The position numbers and the translations under genes are program-made. Shown one piece after another: positions 1-10,016 of a DNA stretch of 64,000 bases (position 1 is its first letter; every line of letters starts with the position of its first letter). The stretch spans positions 62,001 to 126,000 of the forward strand of contig NZ_JABFNN010000017.1 of the NCBI RefSeq assembly GCF_013090115.1, in the 5' to 3' direction. Source of the stretch: Flagellimonas amphidinii (GTDB taxonomy: Bacteria > Bacteroidota > Bacteroidia > Flavobacteriales > Flavobacteriaceae). The notes under the pieces are model-generated. The model did no database searches. It was given only the letters and a program-made list of their open reading frames with translations, and was not told the DNA's origin.

Positions 1-3000
1 CTACTACAATGATAATCGTATCGTTACCACCAACCTTTTGGGAAGCGATTTAGGACTTATCGTAAAAAAGGGAAACAATAGAACGTATCATTTTAGTGCC
101 ACCAATCTCCTTACCACAAAGCCTGAAGAAAACACTAGCATCAAACTTTACAATTACCAGCAACAACTACTGGGAGAAATAACAACCGATGCCTCTGGTT
201 TCGGAATTTACGACGGAGAAAAAACAGTAGCTTTTGCCGTAGCCGAAAAAGACAACAATTTCGCATACGCCAAGCTGACCGATGGACATGCCTTGTCCAT
301 GAGTAAATTTGATATTTCTGGAGAGCAATTACAAAGTGGCCTACAAGGTTTTCTCTATACGGAAAGAGGCGTGCACAGGCCAGGAGATACCGTACACCTT
401 ACTTTTGTATTGGATGATTCTGGGAATCCCCTTCCGGAAAATCATCCGGTAAGCCTGGAAGTCACCGATGCCCGTGGCAAATTAGTGCAGCGCAACGTAA
501 TCAAAGAAGGTTCTGTTCCCGTATCTGATAATCTTTATGCAAAAAAAGAAAAAGGATTTTACTATTTCCCCATTCCTACGGATTCCAAAGCACCAACTGG
601 AACTTGGAATGCCAAAATTGTGGTAGGTGGAGCTGAGTTCAACAAAAGTCTCAAGATTGCCACGGTAAAGCCCAACAGGCTAAAAATGGATGTTTCCTTC
701 GAGAAGGAAGTATTGCAGGCCAACACCAGCAACAAAGGAAAAGTAACAGTACAATGGTTACATGGTGCACCCGCCAGAAACTTGAAAATCGATATCAATG
801 CCCAGTTGCGACAGGCTTCAAATGCGTTCCATAAATTCAAGGGTTATACCTTTCAAGACCCGGTACGTTATTTTTCTGAAACGGAATTGCAATGGATTTC
901 CTCTAAATTGAACGATAATGGGATTCTGGACATCAACGAAAAAATCAATGTCAATAAAAACGCCCCTGGAATGCTCCAAGCCACCTTTACCACAAAGGTT
1001 TTTGAAGGAGGAGGGGATTTCTCCATCGATGTTTTTTCCAAAAATCTAGCCCCCTTTACCCACTTTGTGGGGCTTCGTTCTCCAAAAGCCAAACAATACG
1101 GTTCTTTTTTGACCGATGAAAACAATACGTTTGATTTAGTGACCGTGGATGACCAAGGAAATCCATCTGGAAACCGAAAACTAAAGGTGCAGGTCTTTAA
1201 GATTGAATGGCGCTGGTGGTGGAACCGGGGGTATGATAATCTCTCCCGATACGAAAATGCCACTGTGCATCGTCCGTTCAAAGAAATGACCGTTACCACA
1301 GGCTCTGATGGCAAGGCAAATTTCAACCTTAACATTCCTGACGATGACGGAGGTCGTTTCCTCATTCGGGTCATCGACCAAGTTTCTGGTCATGCCACAG
1401 GGCGCACAGCATACTTTTACCGAAATTGGTGGAGAAGACCAGCTTCGGGGGATGCAGAAAGTTCTAAAATCCTCATTTTCTCTGCGGATAAAGAAAAATA
1501 TCAACTCGGTGAAGAAGCCATTGTGACTTTCCCTTCTGACAGAGGTGGACGGGCACTGCTCAGCATTGAAAACGGCACCGAAGTATTATCACAACAATGG
1601 GTTGAAACCTCGGCTAAGGAAACCAAGGCCTCCATTCCGATAACTGAGGAAATGGCTCCAAATGTCTATATCAACATTTCGCTGTTACAACCCCACGGAC
1701 AGGTAAAGAACGATTTACCCATCCGTTTGTATGGCGTTGTACCCTTGTTGGTTGAAAATCCGGCTACCATTCTACAACCAGAATTGCAAATGCCCAAGGT
1801 TCTGGAACCTGAAAAATCGTTCAAGGTCACCGTTTCAGAGGCCAACGACAAGCCCATGACCTATTCTTTGGCCGTGGTTGATGAAGGTCTGTTGGATTTG
1901 ACCCGTTTCCAAACCCCGGATATCCATAGTTCCTTTTATGCCAGACAAGCATTGGGTGTAAAAACCTTCGACATTTTTGATGATGTTATGGGTGCTTACT
2001 CCATCAGCGTGGATAATATTTATGCTATTGGAGGTGGTGGTATCGGGCAAGGTGCCAAAAACAGAAAAGCACAGCGCTTTAAACCTGTTGTCACCTATTT
2101 AGGTCCATTTTCCTTGAAAGCAGGAGAAAAAGCATCACACACCATCAATATGCCCAATTATGTGGGTTCCGTCCGTACAATGGTCATAGCCGGAAATCAG
2201 CATAGTGCCTATGGCAATACCGAAGCTACCACTCCAGTTCGCAAACCTTTAATGGTACTGACCTCTATCCCCAGAAAATTGTCGCCGGGTGAAAAAGTGA
2301 CCATTCCCGTGACTGTCTTTGCCATGGAAAAGAAAGTGAAAAATGTCAAAGTCTCCATTGATGCTGGCAAAGCATTGGAGCCTCTTAACGGAACTTCAAA
2401 AAACATCACTTTCAATGCTGTGGGAGAGCAAATTGTGAATTTTGATTTCAAAGTCAACCCAACCGCTTCTTTTCAAACCATAAAAGTAACTGCGTCAGGA
2501 GCAGGGGAACGTGCCAGTAGTGAAACGGAAATTGATGTGGAGAATCCCAATCCCATCACCACAAAAAGTGAATTGTATACTTTGGATGCGAATAGTTCCC
2601 AGACCATTCCGTTTGAAACCTTCGGGACTTCTGGCACCAACGAGGCATTTGTTGAATTCTCCACGCTACCTCCCATGGATTTTTCCAAACGTATGGATTA
2701 TCTCCTTCGTTATCCGCATGGATGTGTGGAACAGACCACCTCTGCAGCTTTTCCACAATTGTTCTTGGCTGATGTTCTTGACATCACTTTTGAAAAGAAA
2801 AAGGAAATTGAAAAAAATGTCAAAGCTGCCATCAAAAGATTAGGAGACTTTCAAACGCCCAATGGCGGACTAAGTTATTGGCCCGGTTACGGAAATGCTG
2901 ATGATTGGGGCACTTCCTACGCAGGTCACTTCATGTTGGAAACCAAACAACAAGGTTATCAACTGCCATTGACTTTCTTGAGCAACTGGTTACGGTATCA

Positions 3001-4057
3001 AAAAAGTACCGCCCGTCAGTGGAGCAATCAAAATACACGGTATAATGATGACATGGCACAAGCCTACAGATTGTACACCTTGGCTTTGGCGCAACAACCG
3101 GAATTGGCTGCCATGAACCGCCTCCGTGAAACCAAAAACCTGAGCAATGAGGCCAAATGGCGATTGGCTGCCGCCTATGCACTAGTTGGCAAAAAAGAAG
3201 TAGCGAAAGAAATCGCACAAAAAGCCAACATCAACTTTGTGCCCAACAATTACAACTACAGAACCTATGGTTCTGTGTTCAGAAATAGAGCCATGGCCTT
3301 GGAAACTTTGGTGATATTGGGCGACACCCAACAGCGCGATTTGGCTATATCCTTGGCCAAAAACCTATCATCACAACGGTGGTTCAGCACGCAAGAAACT
3401 GCGTATGCGCTGCTCGCCATGGCTAAAATGGTGACTAAAAATGGGGGTAGATCCATCAATCTGACCTTTACCAACAACGGAAAAGAAGTCGCAGTAAAAA
3501 CCGATAGGGCCATTGCACAGAGAGATATTACAATCACTTCATTTAAAAATGAAATCGTGGTGAAGAACAACCAAGGCAATACCATTTATGCCACATTGAC
3601 CCAATCTGGAAAGCTTCCGGTGGGGCAAGAACTGGCCCAACAACAAAACCTGAACCTTTCCGTGAAGTATTTAGACGCTTCTGGAAATTCAATCGATGTG
3701 AGTCAATTACGACAAGGCACGGAACTTCAGGCCCAGATTAGGGTCTACAATAGTTCCAATGATTATGTGGATAATTTGGCACTGACCCATATTGTACCCA
3801 GCGGATGGGAAATTGTGGACACTTCGTATGTCGGAGGAAGCAATTCCAACAGCACAAAAGCGGATTATGTGGATACTAGGGATGACCGTACCCACCTCTA
3901 TTTTAATCTGGGTGGTAGAAAATCCAAGACATTTACCATAAAGTTAAACGCTTCCTTCCTTGGGGATTATTATTTGCCCGGAGCACAGGTCGAAGCTATG
4001 TACGACAACAATTACCAAGCTCGAAACAAAGGACAATGGATTAAAGTAGTGCGATAA
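1..4057 (+). CDS. Alpha-2-macroglobulin family protein (5' end outside window)
   Basis: The frame is open from the first bases, so this is the C-terminal ~1350 residues of a protein that is usually 1800-1900 residues long; the TTG at 38 is not a real start. The bait/thioester half of bacterial alpha-2-macroglobulin is visible: a Gly-rich stretch (GGGGIGQG), an A2M core segment, then the thioester motif Cys-Val-Glu-Gln (Cys codon at 2723) in the context YPHGCVEQTTS, followed by the alpha-helical thioester domain and a beta-rich C-terminal domain. The family traps proteases in the periplasm by covalent linkage. The stop codon is one base from the GTG of a penicillin-binding protein 1C gene, the same pairing as yfhM-pbpC in Escherichia coli, which suggests a joint role in envelope defence and peptidoglycan repair. 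Confidence 0.93.
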   Translation, partial: YYNDNRIVTTNLLGSDLGLIVKKGNNRTYHFSATNLLTTKPEENTSIKLYNYQQQLLGEITTDASGFGIYDGEKTVAFAVAEKDNNFAYAKLTDGHALSMSKFDISGEQLQSGLQGFLYTERGVHRPGDTVHLTFVLDDSGNPLPENHPVSLEVTDARGKLVQRNVIKEGSVPVSDNLYAKKEKGFYYFPIPTDSKAPTGTWNAKIVVGGAEFNKSLKIATVKPNRLKMDVSFEKEVLQANTSNKGKVTVQWLHGAPARNLKIDINAQLRQASNAFHKFKGYTFQDPVRYFSETELQWISSKLNDNGILDINEKINVNKNAPGMLQATFTTKVFEGGGDFSIDVFSKNLAPFTHFVGLRSPKAKQYGSFLTDENNTFDLVTVDDQGNPSGNRKLKVQVFKIEWRWWWNRGYDNLSRYENATVHRPFKEMTVTTGSDGKANFNLNIPDDDGGRFLIRVIDQVSGHATGRTAYFYRNWWRRPASGDAESSKILIFSADKEKYQLGEEAIVTFPSDRGGRALLSIENGTEVLSQQWVETSAKETKASIPITEEMAPNVYINISLLQPHGQVKNDLPIRLYGVVPLLVENPATILQPELQMPKVLEPEKSFKVTVSEANDKPMTYSLAVVDEGLLDLTRFQTPDIHSSFYARQALGVKTFDIFDDVMGAYSISVDNIYAIGGGGIGQGAKNRKAQRFKPVVTYLGPFSLKAGEKASHTINMPNYVGSVRTMVIAGNQHSAYGNTEATTPVRKPLMVLTSIPRKLSPGEKVTIPVTVFAMEKKVKNVKVSIDAGKALEPLNGTSKNITFNAVGEQIVNFDFKVNPTASFQTIKVTASGAGERASSETEIDVENPNPITTKSELYTLDANSSQTIPFETFGTSGTNEAFVEFSTLPPMDFSKRMDYLLRYPHGCVEQTTSAAFPQLFLADVLDITFEKKKEIEKNVKAAIKRLGDFQTPNGGLSYWPGYGNADDWGTSYAGHFMLETKQQGYQLPLTFLSNWLRYQKSTARQWSNQNTRYNDDMAQAYRLYTLALAQQPELAAMNRLRETKNLSNEAKWRLAAAYALVGKKEVAKEIAQKANINFVPNNYNYRTYGSVFRNRAMALETLVILGDTQQRDLAISLAKNLSSQRWFSTQETAYALLAMAKMVTKNGGRSINLTFTNNGKEVAVKTDRAIAQRDITITSFKNEIVVKNNQGNTIYATLTQSGKLPVGQELAQQQNLNLSVKYLDASGNSIDVSQLRQGTELQAQIRVYNSSNDYVDNLALTHIVPSGWEIVDTSYVGGSNSNSTKADYVDTRDDRTHLYFNLGGRKSKTFTIKLNASFLGDYYLPGAQVEAMYDNNYQARNKGQWIKVVR

Positions 4058-4058
4058 T

Positions 4059-6443
4059 GTGATTGGAATCGACGTTTTCATTTTGAAGGCAAGGCGATTT
4101 GCCTGGAAGCATAAAATCAAGATTGGTGTTTTGGCATTTATCTTGATTTTGTGGCTGTTCTGTCTGCCCAAAAAATTGTTTAAAGACCCTACCTCTACCG
4201 TTGTGAATAGCTCCGATGGCGTTTTGATCGGGGCGCGCATTGCTGATGATGGCCAATGGCGGTTTCCACAAATGGATTCCGTTCCGGAGCGTTTCAAGCA
4301 GTGCATCTTGCTTTTTGAAGATGAATATTTTTATCGCCATCCCGGATTCAATCCCATTTCTATTGGAAAAGCCATCAAACACAACCTCACCAAAGATACC
4401 CGAAGGGGCGGAAGCACCATTACCCAACAGCTTATCCGACTCAGCAGAAAAAACAAAAGTCGGACCTATTGGGAAAAATGCATTGAAATCTTCATGGCCA
4501 CCCGACTCGAATTTCGTTATTCCAAAGAAGAAATTCTTAAACTATATGCAGGTCATACCCCTTATGGTGGTAATGTTGTTGGACTGGAAACAGCAGCTTG
4601 GCGCTATTTTGGTATTCCTGCCCACGAGCTCAGCTGGGCACAATCTGCTACGCTTGCCGTTTTGCCCAACGCTCCTTCCTTAATTTTTCCAGGCAAGAAT
4701 GCGGGTGACCTTTTACAGAAGCGCGATCAGCTCCTTCAAAAATTGAAGGACAAAGAAATCATTGACCCAATCACTTATGAGCTGGCCCTAGAGGAACCTC
4801 TGCCCCAAAAACCACTTCAGCTCCCCAATATTGCCCCGCATCTTACGGAGCGCATTCGAAATGAGCATCCCGGGCAACGTATTACAACCTCAATTGATAG
4901 AACATTACAATTACAGTTGAACAATTTGGCAGAAAGACACTTTCAACAACTAAAGAGCAATGAAATCCATAATCTGGCCATTTTGGTTCTGGATGTGGAA
5001 AACCGAAAGGTTTTGGGCTATGTGGGCAATTCTCCATCTGGAAAAGCACATGGAAGCTATGTGGACATCATTTCAAAAAACAGAAGTACCGGAAGTACTT
5101 TGAAACCCCTACTATTTGCTTCTCTTTTGGATGAGGGAAAGGTATTGCCCCATAGCTTGGTCAAGGACATTCCAACGGTGATCAATGGGTACAACCCAAA
5201 AAACTTTGATAAAAAACATACGGGGGCAGTACCGGCCAGCAAAGCGCTTTCTCGCTCCCTGAATGTTCCTGCCGTTCGTTTGTTGCGGAGGTATGGACTC
5301 CAAAAATTCTACAACAAACTCCATAAAATGAACTTGAAATCGTTGAACAGACCAGCTTCGCATTACGGTCTGTCCCTTATTTTGGGTGGTGGCGAAAGTT
5401 CGTTATGGGATGTTACCAAAACCTATGCTTCCCTAGCTTCAACATTGAACCACTTTGTGTCCAACTCCAGCACCTATTTTTCCAATGAATTTATAGAGCC
5501 AACTTATTTATCACAAAAAGAAATCTCCTTCGGAGAAGAGCAATTTGAGCCTCCCATTGTTGGTGCCGGCGCCATCTACAGCACTTTTCAGGCCATGTAC
5601 GAGGTGAATAGACCGGAAGGGGACGAGAACTGGCACTTTTTTGATGCCGCCCAACCCATAGCCTGGAAAACGGGCACCAGTTTTGGATATAAGGACGCAT
5701 GGGCGGTGGGAGTGACCCCAAAGTATGCCATTGGTGTATGGGTGGGCAATGCCGATGGCGAAGGCAGGCCCGGTCTCACGGGGATAACGGCAGCAGCACC
5801 ACTACTTTTTGATGTACTAGATGCCCTTCCCCAAAGCGATTGGTTTCAAGAACCTTTTGATGATTTGGTGGAATTGGAAGTTTGCTCTCAAAGTGGCCAT
5901 CGTGCTTCTGTTTTTTGTGAAAATGTGCAAAAAAAACTGGTCCCCACTCACGGAAAAAGAAGCAATCCATGTCCGTACCACCAGCAAGTGTTTTTGGATG
6001 CTTCAGAACGTTTTAGGGTAAATTCTGAGTGTTATCCCTTGGAAGATATGATTGTAAAAAATTGGTTTTCACTTCCTCCTACCATCGAATATTATTATGC
6101 CCAGTCTAATCCAAATTATAAACCTCTACCACCTTACCTAGATGGCTGTTCGGTATTGGAGAACCAGCCCATGGAATTCATTCATCCCAAAAAAAATGAG
6201 GAAATTTTGCTTCCAAAGGATTTGGGCGGCAATACAGTTACAGAAATTGTTTTTAAATTGGCGCACCAACAAGCCAATAGTACGGTATACTGGTATTTAG
6301 ATGAAAAATATATTGGTATTACCACTCAATTTCATGAATTGATCTATCAAATTGAGCCCGGTGAGTACACCCTTACCACAGTAGACAACCAAGGCAATCG
6401 CATCCAACAAAACATTCAGGTGCGATTGGCCTCAGAAAGCTAG
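4059..6443 (+). CDS. pbpC: Penicillin-binding protein 1C, bifunctional
   Basis: Class A penicillin-binding protein that polymerises and cross-links peptidoglycan. A short cytoplasmic N-terminus and one membrane segment (about residues 18-36) come first. The GT51 glycosyltransferase domain follows (about 60-230), with FEDEYFYRHPG and RRGGSTITQQL. The transpeptidase domain carries the active-site Ser in STLK, SLN as SxN and KTGTS as KTG. A C-terminal beta domain of the PBP1C type (starting near FIHPKKNEEILLP) ends the protein. The start is GTG: an in-frame TAG at 4047-4049 lies just upstream, and the ATG at 4057 is out of frame and followed at once by TGA. It is tightly coupled to the A2M gene upstream and converges with der three bases downstream. 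Confidence 0.93.
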   Translation: MIGIDVFILKARRFAWKHKIKIGVLAFILILWLFCLPKKLFKDPTSTVVNSSDGVLIGARIADDGQWRFPQMDSVPERFKQCILLFEDEYFYRHPGFNPISIGKAIKHNLTKDTRRGGSTITQQLIRLSRKNKSRTYWEKCIEIFMATRLEFRYSKEEILKLYAGHTPYGGNVVGLETAAWRYFGIPAHELSWAQSATLAVLPNAPSLIFPGKNAGDLLQKRDQLLQKLKDKEIIDPITYELALEEPLPQKPLQLPNIAPHLTERIRNEHPGQRITTSIDRTLQLQLNNLAERHFQQLKSNEIHNLAILVLDVENRKVLGYVGNSPSGKAHGSYVDIISKNRSTGSTLKPLLFASLLDEGKVLPHSLVKDIPTVINGYNPKNFDKKHTGAVPASKALSRSLNVPAVRLLRRYGLQKFYNKLHKMNLKSLNRPASHYGLSLILGGGESSLWDVTKTYASLASTLNHFVSNSSTYFSNEFIEPTYLSQKEISFGEEQFEPPIVGAGAIYSTFQAMYEVNRPEGDENWHFFDAAQPIAWKTGTSFGYKDAWAVGVTPKYAIGVWVGNADGEGRPGLTGITAAAPLLFDVLDALPQSDWFQEPFDDLVELEVCSQSGHRASVFCENVQKKLVPTHGKRSNPCPYHQQVFLDASERFRVNSECYPLEDMIVKNWFSLPPTIEYYYAQSNPNYKPLPPYLDGCSVLENQPMEFIHPKKNEEILLPKDLGGNTVTEIVFKLAHQQANSTVYWYLDEKYIGITTQFHELIYQIEPGEYTLTTVDNQGNRIQQNIQVRLASES

Positions 6444-6446
6444 CTA

Positions 6447-7748
6447 CTACTTTTTTCGCATAAAAATAGTAATAGGAACTCCTGTAAAATCAAAGTTTTC
6501 CCGAAGCTTGTTCTCTAAAAACCGTTTGTAGGGATCTCTAATATATTGTGGCAGGTTACAGAAAAAAGCAAATTGAGGGTAGGGTGTTGGCAACTGTGTA
6601 CAAAACTTGATTTTCACATATTTCCCTTTGTAAGCCGGTGGAGGAGTTTTTTCAATAATTGGAAGCATTACATCGTTCAACTTACGGGTCTGTATCTTTT
6701 TGGAACGGTTCTGAAACACTTCCACTGCCGTTTCAATAGCTTTATAGATGCGTTGTTTGGTCAATACAGAGATAAATAGAATCGGAACATCCACGAAGGG
6801 CTCGATAACTTTTTTGATTTTGGTCGTATATTCTTTAACAGAATTGGTCTCTTTTTCCACCAAATCCCATTTGTTCACCAAAATGACAATCCCTTTGTTA
6901 TTTCGTTGGGCCAGCCAAAAAATGTTCTGTACCTGTCCATCAAAACCACGGGTGGCATCCAATAGCAAAATGCAGACATCGCAATGTTCAATGGCCCTAA
7001 CTGAACGCATTACGGAGTAAAACTCCAAGTCTTCCTTTACTTTGGATTTCCTCCGGATACCCGCTGTGTCCACCAAATTGAACTCAAACCCAAACCGATT
7101 GTATTTGGTATCGATACTATCCCTAGTCGTTCCAGCAATATCGGTCACAATATATCGGTCTTCACCGATCAATGCATTGATGAACGAGGATTTTCCCGCG
7201 TTGGGTCTTCCCACCACCGCAAATCTTGGGAGTTCGCTTTCTTCTTCTTCAATTTCTGGCAATACTTCCACAACGGCATCCAACAACTCCCCTGTACCAC
7301 TACCATTAATACTGGACAACGGGAAATATTCGCCCAGACCAAGGGCATAAAACTCAACGGCATCAGCCTGCCTTTGGGAGTTGTCAACTTTGTTCACTGC
7401 TAAAAAGACGGGCTTATTGACTTTTCGCAACAACTTGGCCACATCTTCATCCATACCAGTAACCCCAGATTCCACATCCACCATAAAAATGATGGCATCT
7501 GCTTCATCAATGGCCAATTCTACCTGCTTGTCAATCTCTTTTTCAAAAATGTCGTCACTCCCAACCACATATCCACCGGTATCTATCAATGAAAACTCTT
7601 TTCCATTCCAATCACTTTTTCCATAATGACGGTCACGTGTAACCCCGCTTACGGCATCCACAATAGCTTCTCTGCGTTGTATCAACCTATTGAAAAAAGT
7701 AGACTTCCCTACATTGGGTCTCCCCACTATGGCCACAATAGCACTCAT
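6447..7748 (-). CDS. der: Ribosome biogenesis GTPase Der (EngA)
   Basis: Essential double-GTPase needed for 50S subunit maturation. Two G domains are visible: G1 motifs GRPNVGKST near the N-terminus and GRPNAGKSS about 170 residues later, G3 DTGG and DTAG, and G4 NKVD and NKWD. A KH-like C-terminal domain follows ([15 protein letters not shown]). At 433 residues it has the family length. The frame extends two codons further to an ATG at 7752-7754, but homologues begin at the ATG used here ([12 protein letters not shown]), and a promoter-like element close upstream would leave only a very short leader. Confidence 0.95.
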   Translation of the reverse strand: MSAIVAIVGRPNVGKSTFFNRLIQRREAIVDAVSGVTRDRHYGKSDWNGKEFSLIDTGGYVVGSDDIFEKEIDKQVELAIDEADAIIFMVDVESGVTGMDEDVAKLLRKVNKPVFLAVNKVDNSQRQADAVEFYALGLGEYFPLSSINGSGTGELLDAVVEVLPEIEEEESELPRFAVVGRPNAGKSSFINALIGEDRYIVTDIAGTTRDSIDTKYNRFGFEFNLVDTAGIRRKSKVKEDLEFYSVMRSVRAIEHCDVCILLLDATRGFDGQVQNIFWLAQRNNKGIVILVNKWDLVEKETNSVKEYTTKIKKVIEPFVDVPILFISVLTKQRIYKAIETAVEVFQNRSKKIQTRKLNDVMLPIIEKTPPPAYKGKYVKIKFCTQLPTPYPQFAFFCNLPQYIRDPYKRFLENKLRENFDFTGVPITIFMRKK

Positions 7749-7764
7749 CAGCATGAAATTTTGG

Positions 7765-7772
7765 CAAAAGTA
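7765..7772 (-). promoter_or_regulatory. Candidate -7 promoter element for der
   Basis: On the minus strand this reads TACTTTTG, a full match to the Bacteroidota -7 consensus TAnnTTTG, 17-24 bases before the chosen der ATG. I see no convincing -33 TTTG at the usual spacing, so the call rests on one element. Confidence 0.4.
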
Positions 7773-7824
7773 CCATTTATTGTGAAGAAAAATTGATACC
7801 TTTTTTAATCAATTTCAATCAGTT

Positions 7825-8328
7825 ATGAGCGAGCTCACCAATGAAATAGTGCTTCGACCCCGTTTTCAACTCAACTTGAAAACCGACATTGATCGCTTAA
7901 AACAAATATTTGACCAGAGTACAGAGGATCCTTTTTTGGTAAAACGGTTGGATGAGCATGTTTATATTCGCTTTCAAAAATCCAAAACCACCTTTTGGTC
8001 ACCCCAACTGCATTTAGAGTTACTGTCTTTTGAGGAAGGAATAACTAAAATCCATGGAGTTTTTGGGCCCAACCCTACTTTATGGACCTTTTTCATGTTC
8101 CTTCATTTTGGTGTTGGCACCCTATTTATTATCCTAGGGGTCTTTGCTTATTCCAATTATTCTCTTGGACATGATATTACTTTTTGGCTGGCAGGGATGG
8201 TATTTTTAGTACTTATTTGGTTTGCACTGTACGCCTTTGGACGAATGGGAAAATCAAAAGGGAAGGACCAAATGGATCAACTAAAGTCTTTTTTAAAAGA
8301 ACGTATCGCAAGTTTTGTCAGAATATAA
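7825..8328 (+). CDS. Hypothetical two-TM membrane protein
   Basis: Not recognised. It has 167 residues: a soluble N-terminal ~80 residues rich in charged and aromatic residues, two adjacent hydrophobic segments (about 88-112 and 120-142) and a Lys-rich tail. No signal peptide and no catalytic motif are visible. The N-terminal part (LRPRFQLNLKTDIDRLKQIF) looks like a small alpha/beta domain facing the cytoplasm. It is divergent from der and ends in the hairpin at 8330-8352. A conserved lineage-specific protein of unknown role is the safest reading. Confidence 0.75.
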   Translation: MSELTNEIVLRPRFQLNLKTDIDRLKQIFDQSTEDPFLVKRLDEHVYIRFQKSKTTFWSPQLHLELLSFEEGITKIHGVFGPNPTLWTFFMFLHFGVGTLFIILGVFAYSNYSLGHDITFWLAGMVFLVLIWFALYAFGRMGKSKGKDQMDQLKSFLKERIASFVRI

Positions 8329-8329
8329 A

Positions 8330-8352
8330 AAGCGGGGCCAATGACCCCGCTT
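8330..8352. terminator. Bidirectional intrinsic terminator
   Basis: Perfect 8-bp stem AAGCGGGG / CCCCGCTT with loop CCAATGA. Read on the minus strand the stem is followed by TTTTTATATT, a good termination tract; on the plus strand it is preceded by A-rich sequence and followed by TTCT. It lies between two convergent genes and can serve both. Confidence 0.85.
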
Positions 8353-8394
8353 CTAACTTAAACTTCCATATTTGGTTGTTGAGCTGGAAAAAAT

Positions 8395-9960
8395 TTAGTT
8401 TTCGTAAAAGGTAACAGTGCCACTAACCTCATTACTGACCACAAGTAGGTCTTTTCCGGTTGGGCTATCTTCAGCATCAATTATCAAAAGGCCTTCAGGG
8501 CCTACATCACCTGAATTTTCCAAGATTTCAATAAATTCTGGAGCGTAAGGATCGGAAATATCATAAATCATAACTTGATTGTTTCTTTCCAGGCCAAGGA
8601 AAAGAATTTGTTTCCCTCCTATTTCATGGATGGTCACTGCCTCTGGTTCTGCACCTTTATCATCGCTTCTGCCATCATCACCGTTGAAAGCAGCTGGAGT
8701 CAATTCCAAAGTTTTGGTAGCAATATCATTTCCGCTATCATAGACCAACTGCCCATTACCAGACCATATAGAGAAGGAGCGTGCACCGAAACTGTATATT
8801 TCATCATAATCACCATCATTGTCAATATCACCTTGCGTCAGAGTCAATTTTAGTCTCCCTAAATTTTCATCTTCTTGTAAGGTTTCCCAATCTGGAAAAA
8901 CGGTTGGATCTAAAACCACATCCTTTACACGATCCTCTTCCACAAATCCTGGATCTCCTTCATATTCTCTTGCATCACCTTCGTTAGCGGTAACGATATA
9001 ATCCATTCCGTTGACTTTATAGTAAGCAATGGCATCGGGATGATAAGTTCCAAAGGCTGGCACACTGCGCAATTCTTTCTTATCATCTCTATCACTTGGA
9101 TCAATCTCATTGCCTGGCAAAGAGTAATCTTTATATCCCAAAGGAAGAATGGCTTCTATTTTATTGTTACGAAGATTAACTTTGGCAACTCCATTGTTTT
9201 CTTGTAACGTAACCCATGCTGTTTTTGAATTATCGGAAATTGCAACATATTCTGGCTCTACATCCATGGCCAAAGTAGCGTTTGGTCCAAATACACGGAA
9301 ACCTTGAGCTTCCAAAGCAGCCTCGTCAGCATTAAAGCTTTCAAAATCCAAAATAGTGGTTTGTTTAGCTGCAACTTTAATAATTGCAATTGATCCTTTA
9401 GGGTCAACCGTATAGTCATCATTGGGCTCACCCTCATTGGCACTAACAATGTACTTTCCATTTGGAGAGAAAGCCACCATATCTGGCAAGGCCCCTACCA
9501 TATAGCTATCTTTAAGTGTATGGTCTTTTGTGTCGTAGACCTGAATGTAACCATTGCTTTGCTTGTCTTCCGCTTCCACGGCCACAGCTAGTTTACAATT
9601 GCTTACATCAACACTATTTGGTGATCCAGAGCCGATTACAATTGAGCTCAAACGAACAGGATTGCTCAAATCGGAAATGTCAAAGACTGAAATTTCATTG
9701 CTTTCCACGTTCACCACGAACAATTTGTTGGTAGACGGGTCAAAGGCAGAAATTTCTGAAGCACCATCTCCTCCAACTTGAAGGGTACTGTGAAAACTGA
9801 AATCGACCTCGACCATTTGGCCGTCATCGTCTGAATGATCGTCATCGGAACCTCCTCCGTAATAATCATCTAATTTATCACAAGAAAAGAAGGTGAATAG
9901 TAAGATTGTGGGGACTACTAGTTTTAAATAATTCTTCATTTTGCTTGGTTTAAATTTCAT
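8395..9960 (-). CDS. Choice-of-anchor I family lipoprotein (beta-propeller)
   Basis: A 521-residue lipoprotein with signal peptide and lipobox ending FFSC, followed by a very acidic stretch (DKLDDYYGGGSDDD) like the Bacteroidota surface export signal. The rest is built of repeating beta-strands of a seven-bladed propeller type (for example SNEISVFDISDLSNP, GYIQVYDTKDH, NGKYIVSANEGEPND). The repeated ANEGE(P/A) motifs are typical of the choice-of-anchor I / mesenchyme-specific glycoprotein-like family, often found beside or fused to phosphatases and esterases. No catalytic residues are evident, so the role is unknown; surface display is inferred. The start may be the inner ATG at 9939 (MKNYLK), which gives a more compact signal peptide. 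Expressed alone, with the hairpin at 8330-8352 as its terminator. Confidence 0.85.
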   Translation of the reverse strand: MKFKPSKMKNYLKLVVPTILLFTFFSCDKLDDYYGGGSDDDHSDDDGQMVEVDFSFHSTLQVGGDGASEISAFDPSTNKLFVVNVESNEISVFDISDLSNPVRLSSIVIGSGSPNSVDVSNCKLAVAVEAEDKQSNGYIQVYDTKDHTLKDSYMVGALPDMVAFSPNGKYIVSANEGEPNDDYTVDPKGSIAIIKVAAKQTTILDFESFNADEAALEAQGFRVFGPNATLAMDVEPEYVAISDNSKTAWVTLQENNGVAKVNLRNNKIEAILPLGYKDYSLPGNEIDPSDRDDKKELRSVPAFGTYHPDAIAYYKVNGMDYIVTANEGDAREYEGDPGFVEEDRVKDVVLDPTVFPDWETLQEDENLGRLKLTLTQGDIDNDGDYDEIYSFGARSFSIWSGNGQLVYDSGNDIATKTLELTPAAFNGDDGRSDDKGAEPEAVTIHEIGGKQILFLGLERNNQVMIYDISDPYAPEFIEILENSGDVGPEGLLIIDAEDSPTGKDLLVVSNEVSGTVTFYEN

Positions 9961-10016
9961 TTACCAAGATTTAAATTCAAAATGAAATAAACGTTAGCTA
10001 AAAGGTAAGTTAAGTT

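Noticed and set aside
868-1374. Long minus-strand open frames inside the A2M gene and others at 3944-4427
   Set aside because: Shadows of the real plus-strand genes with no domain signs and no start context.
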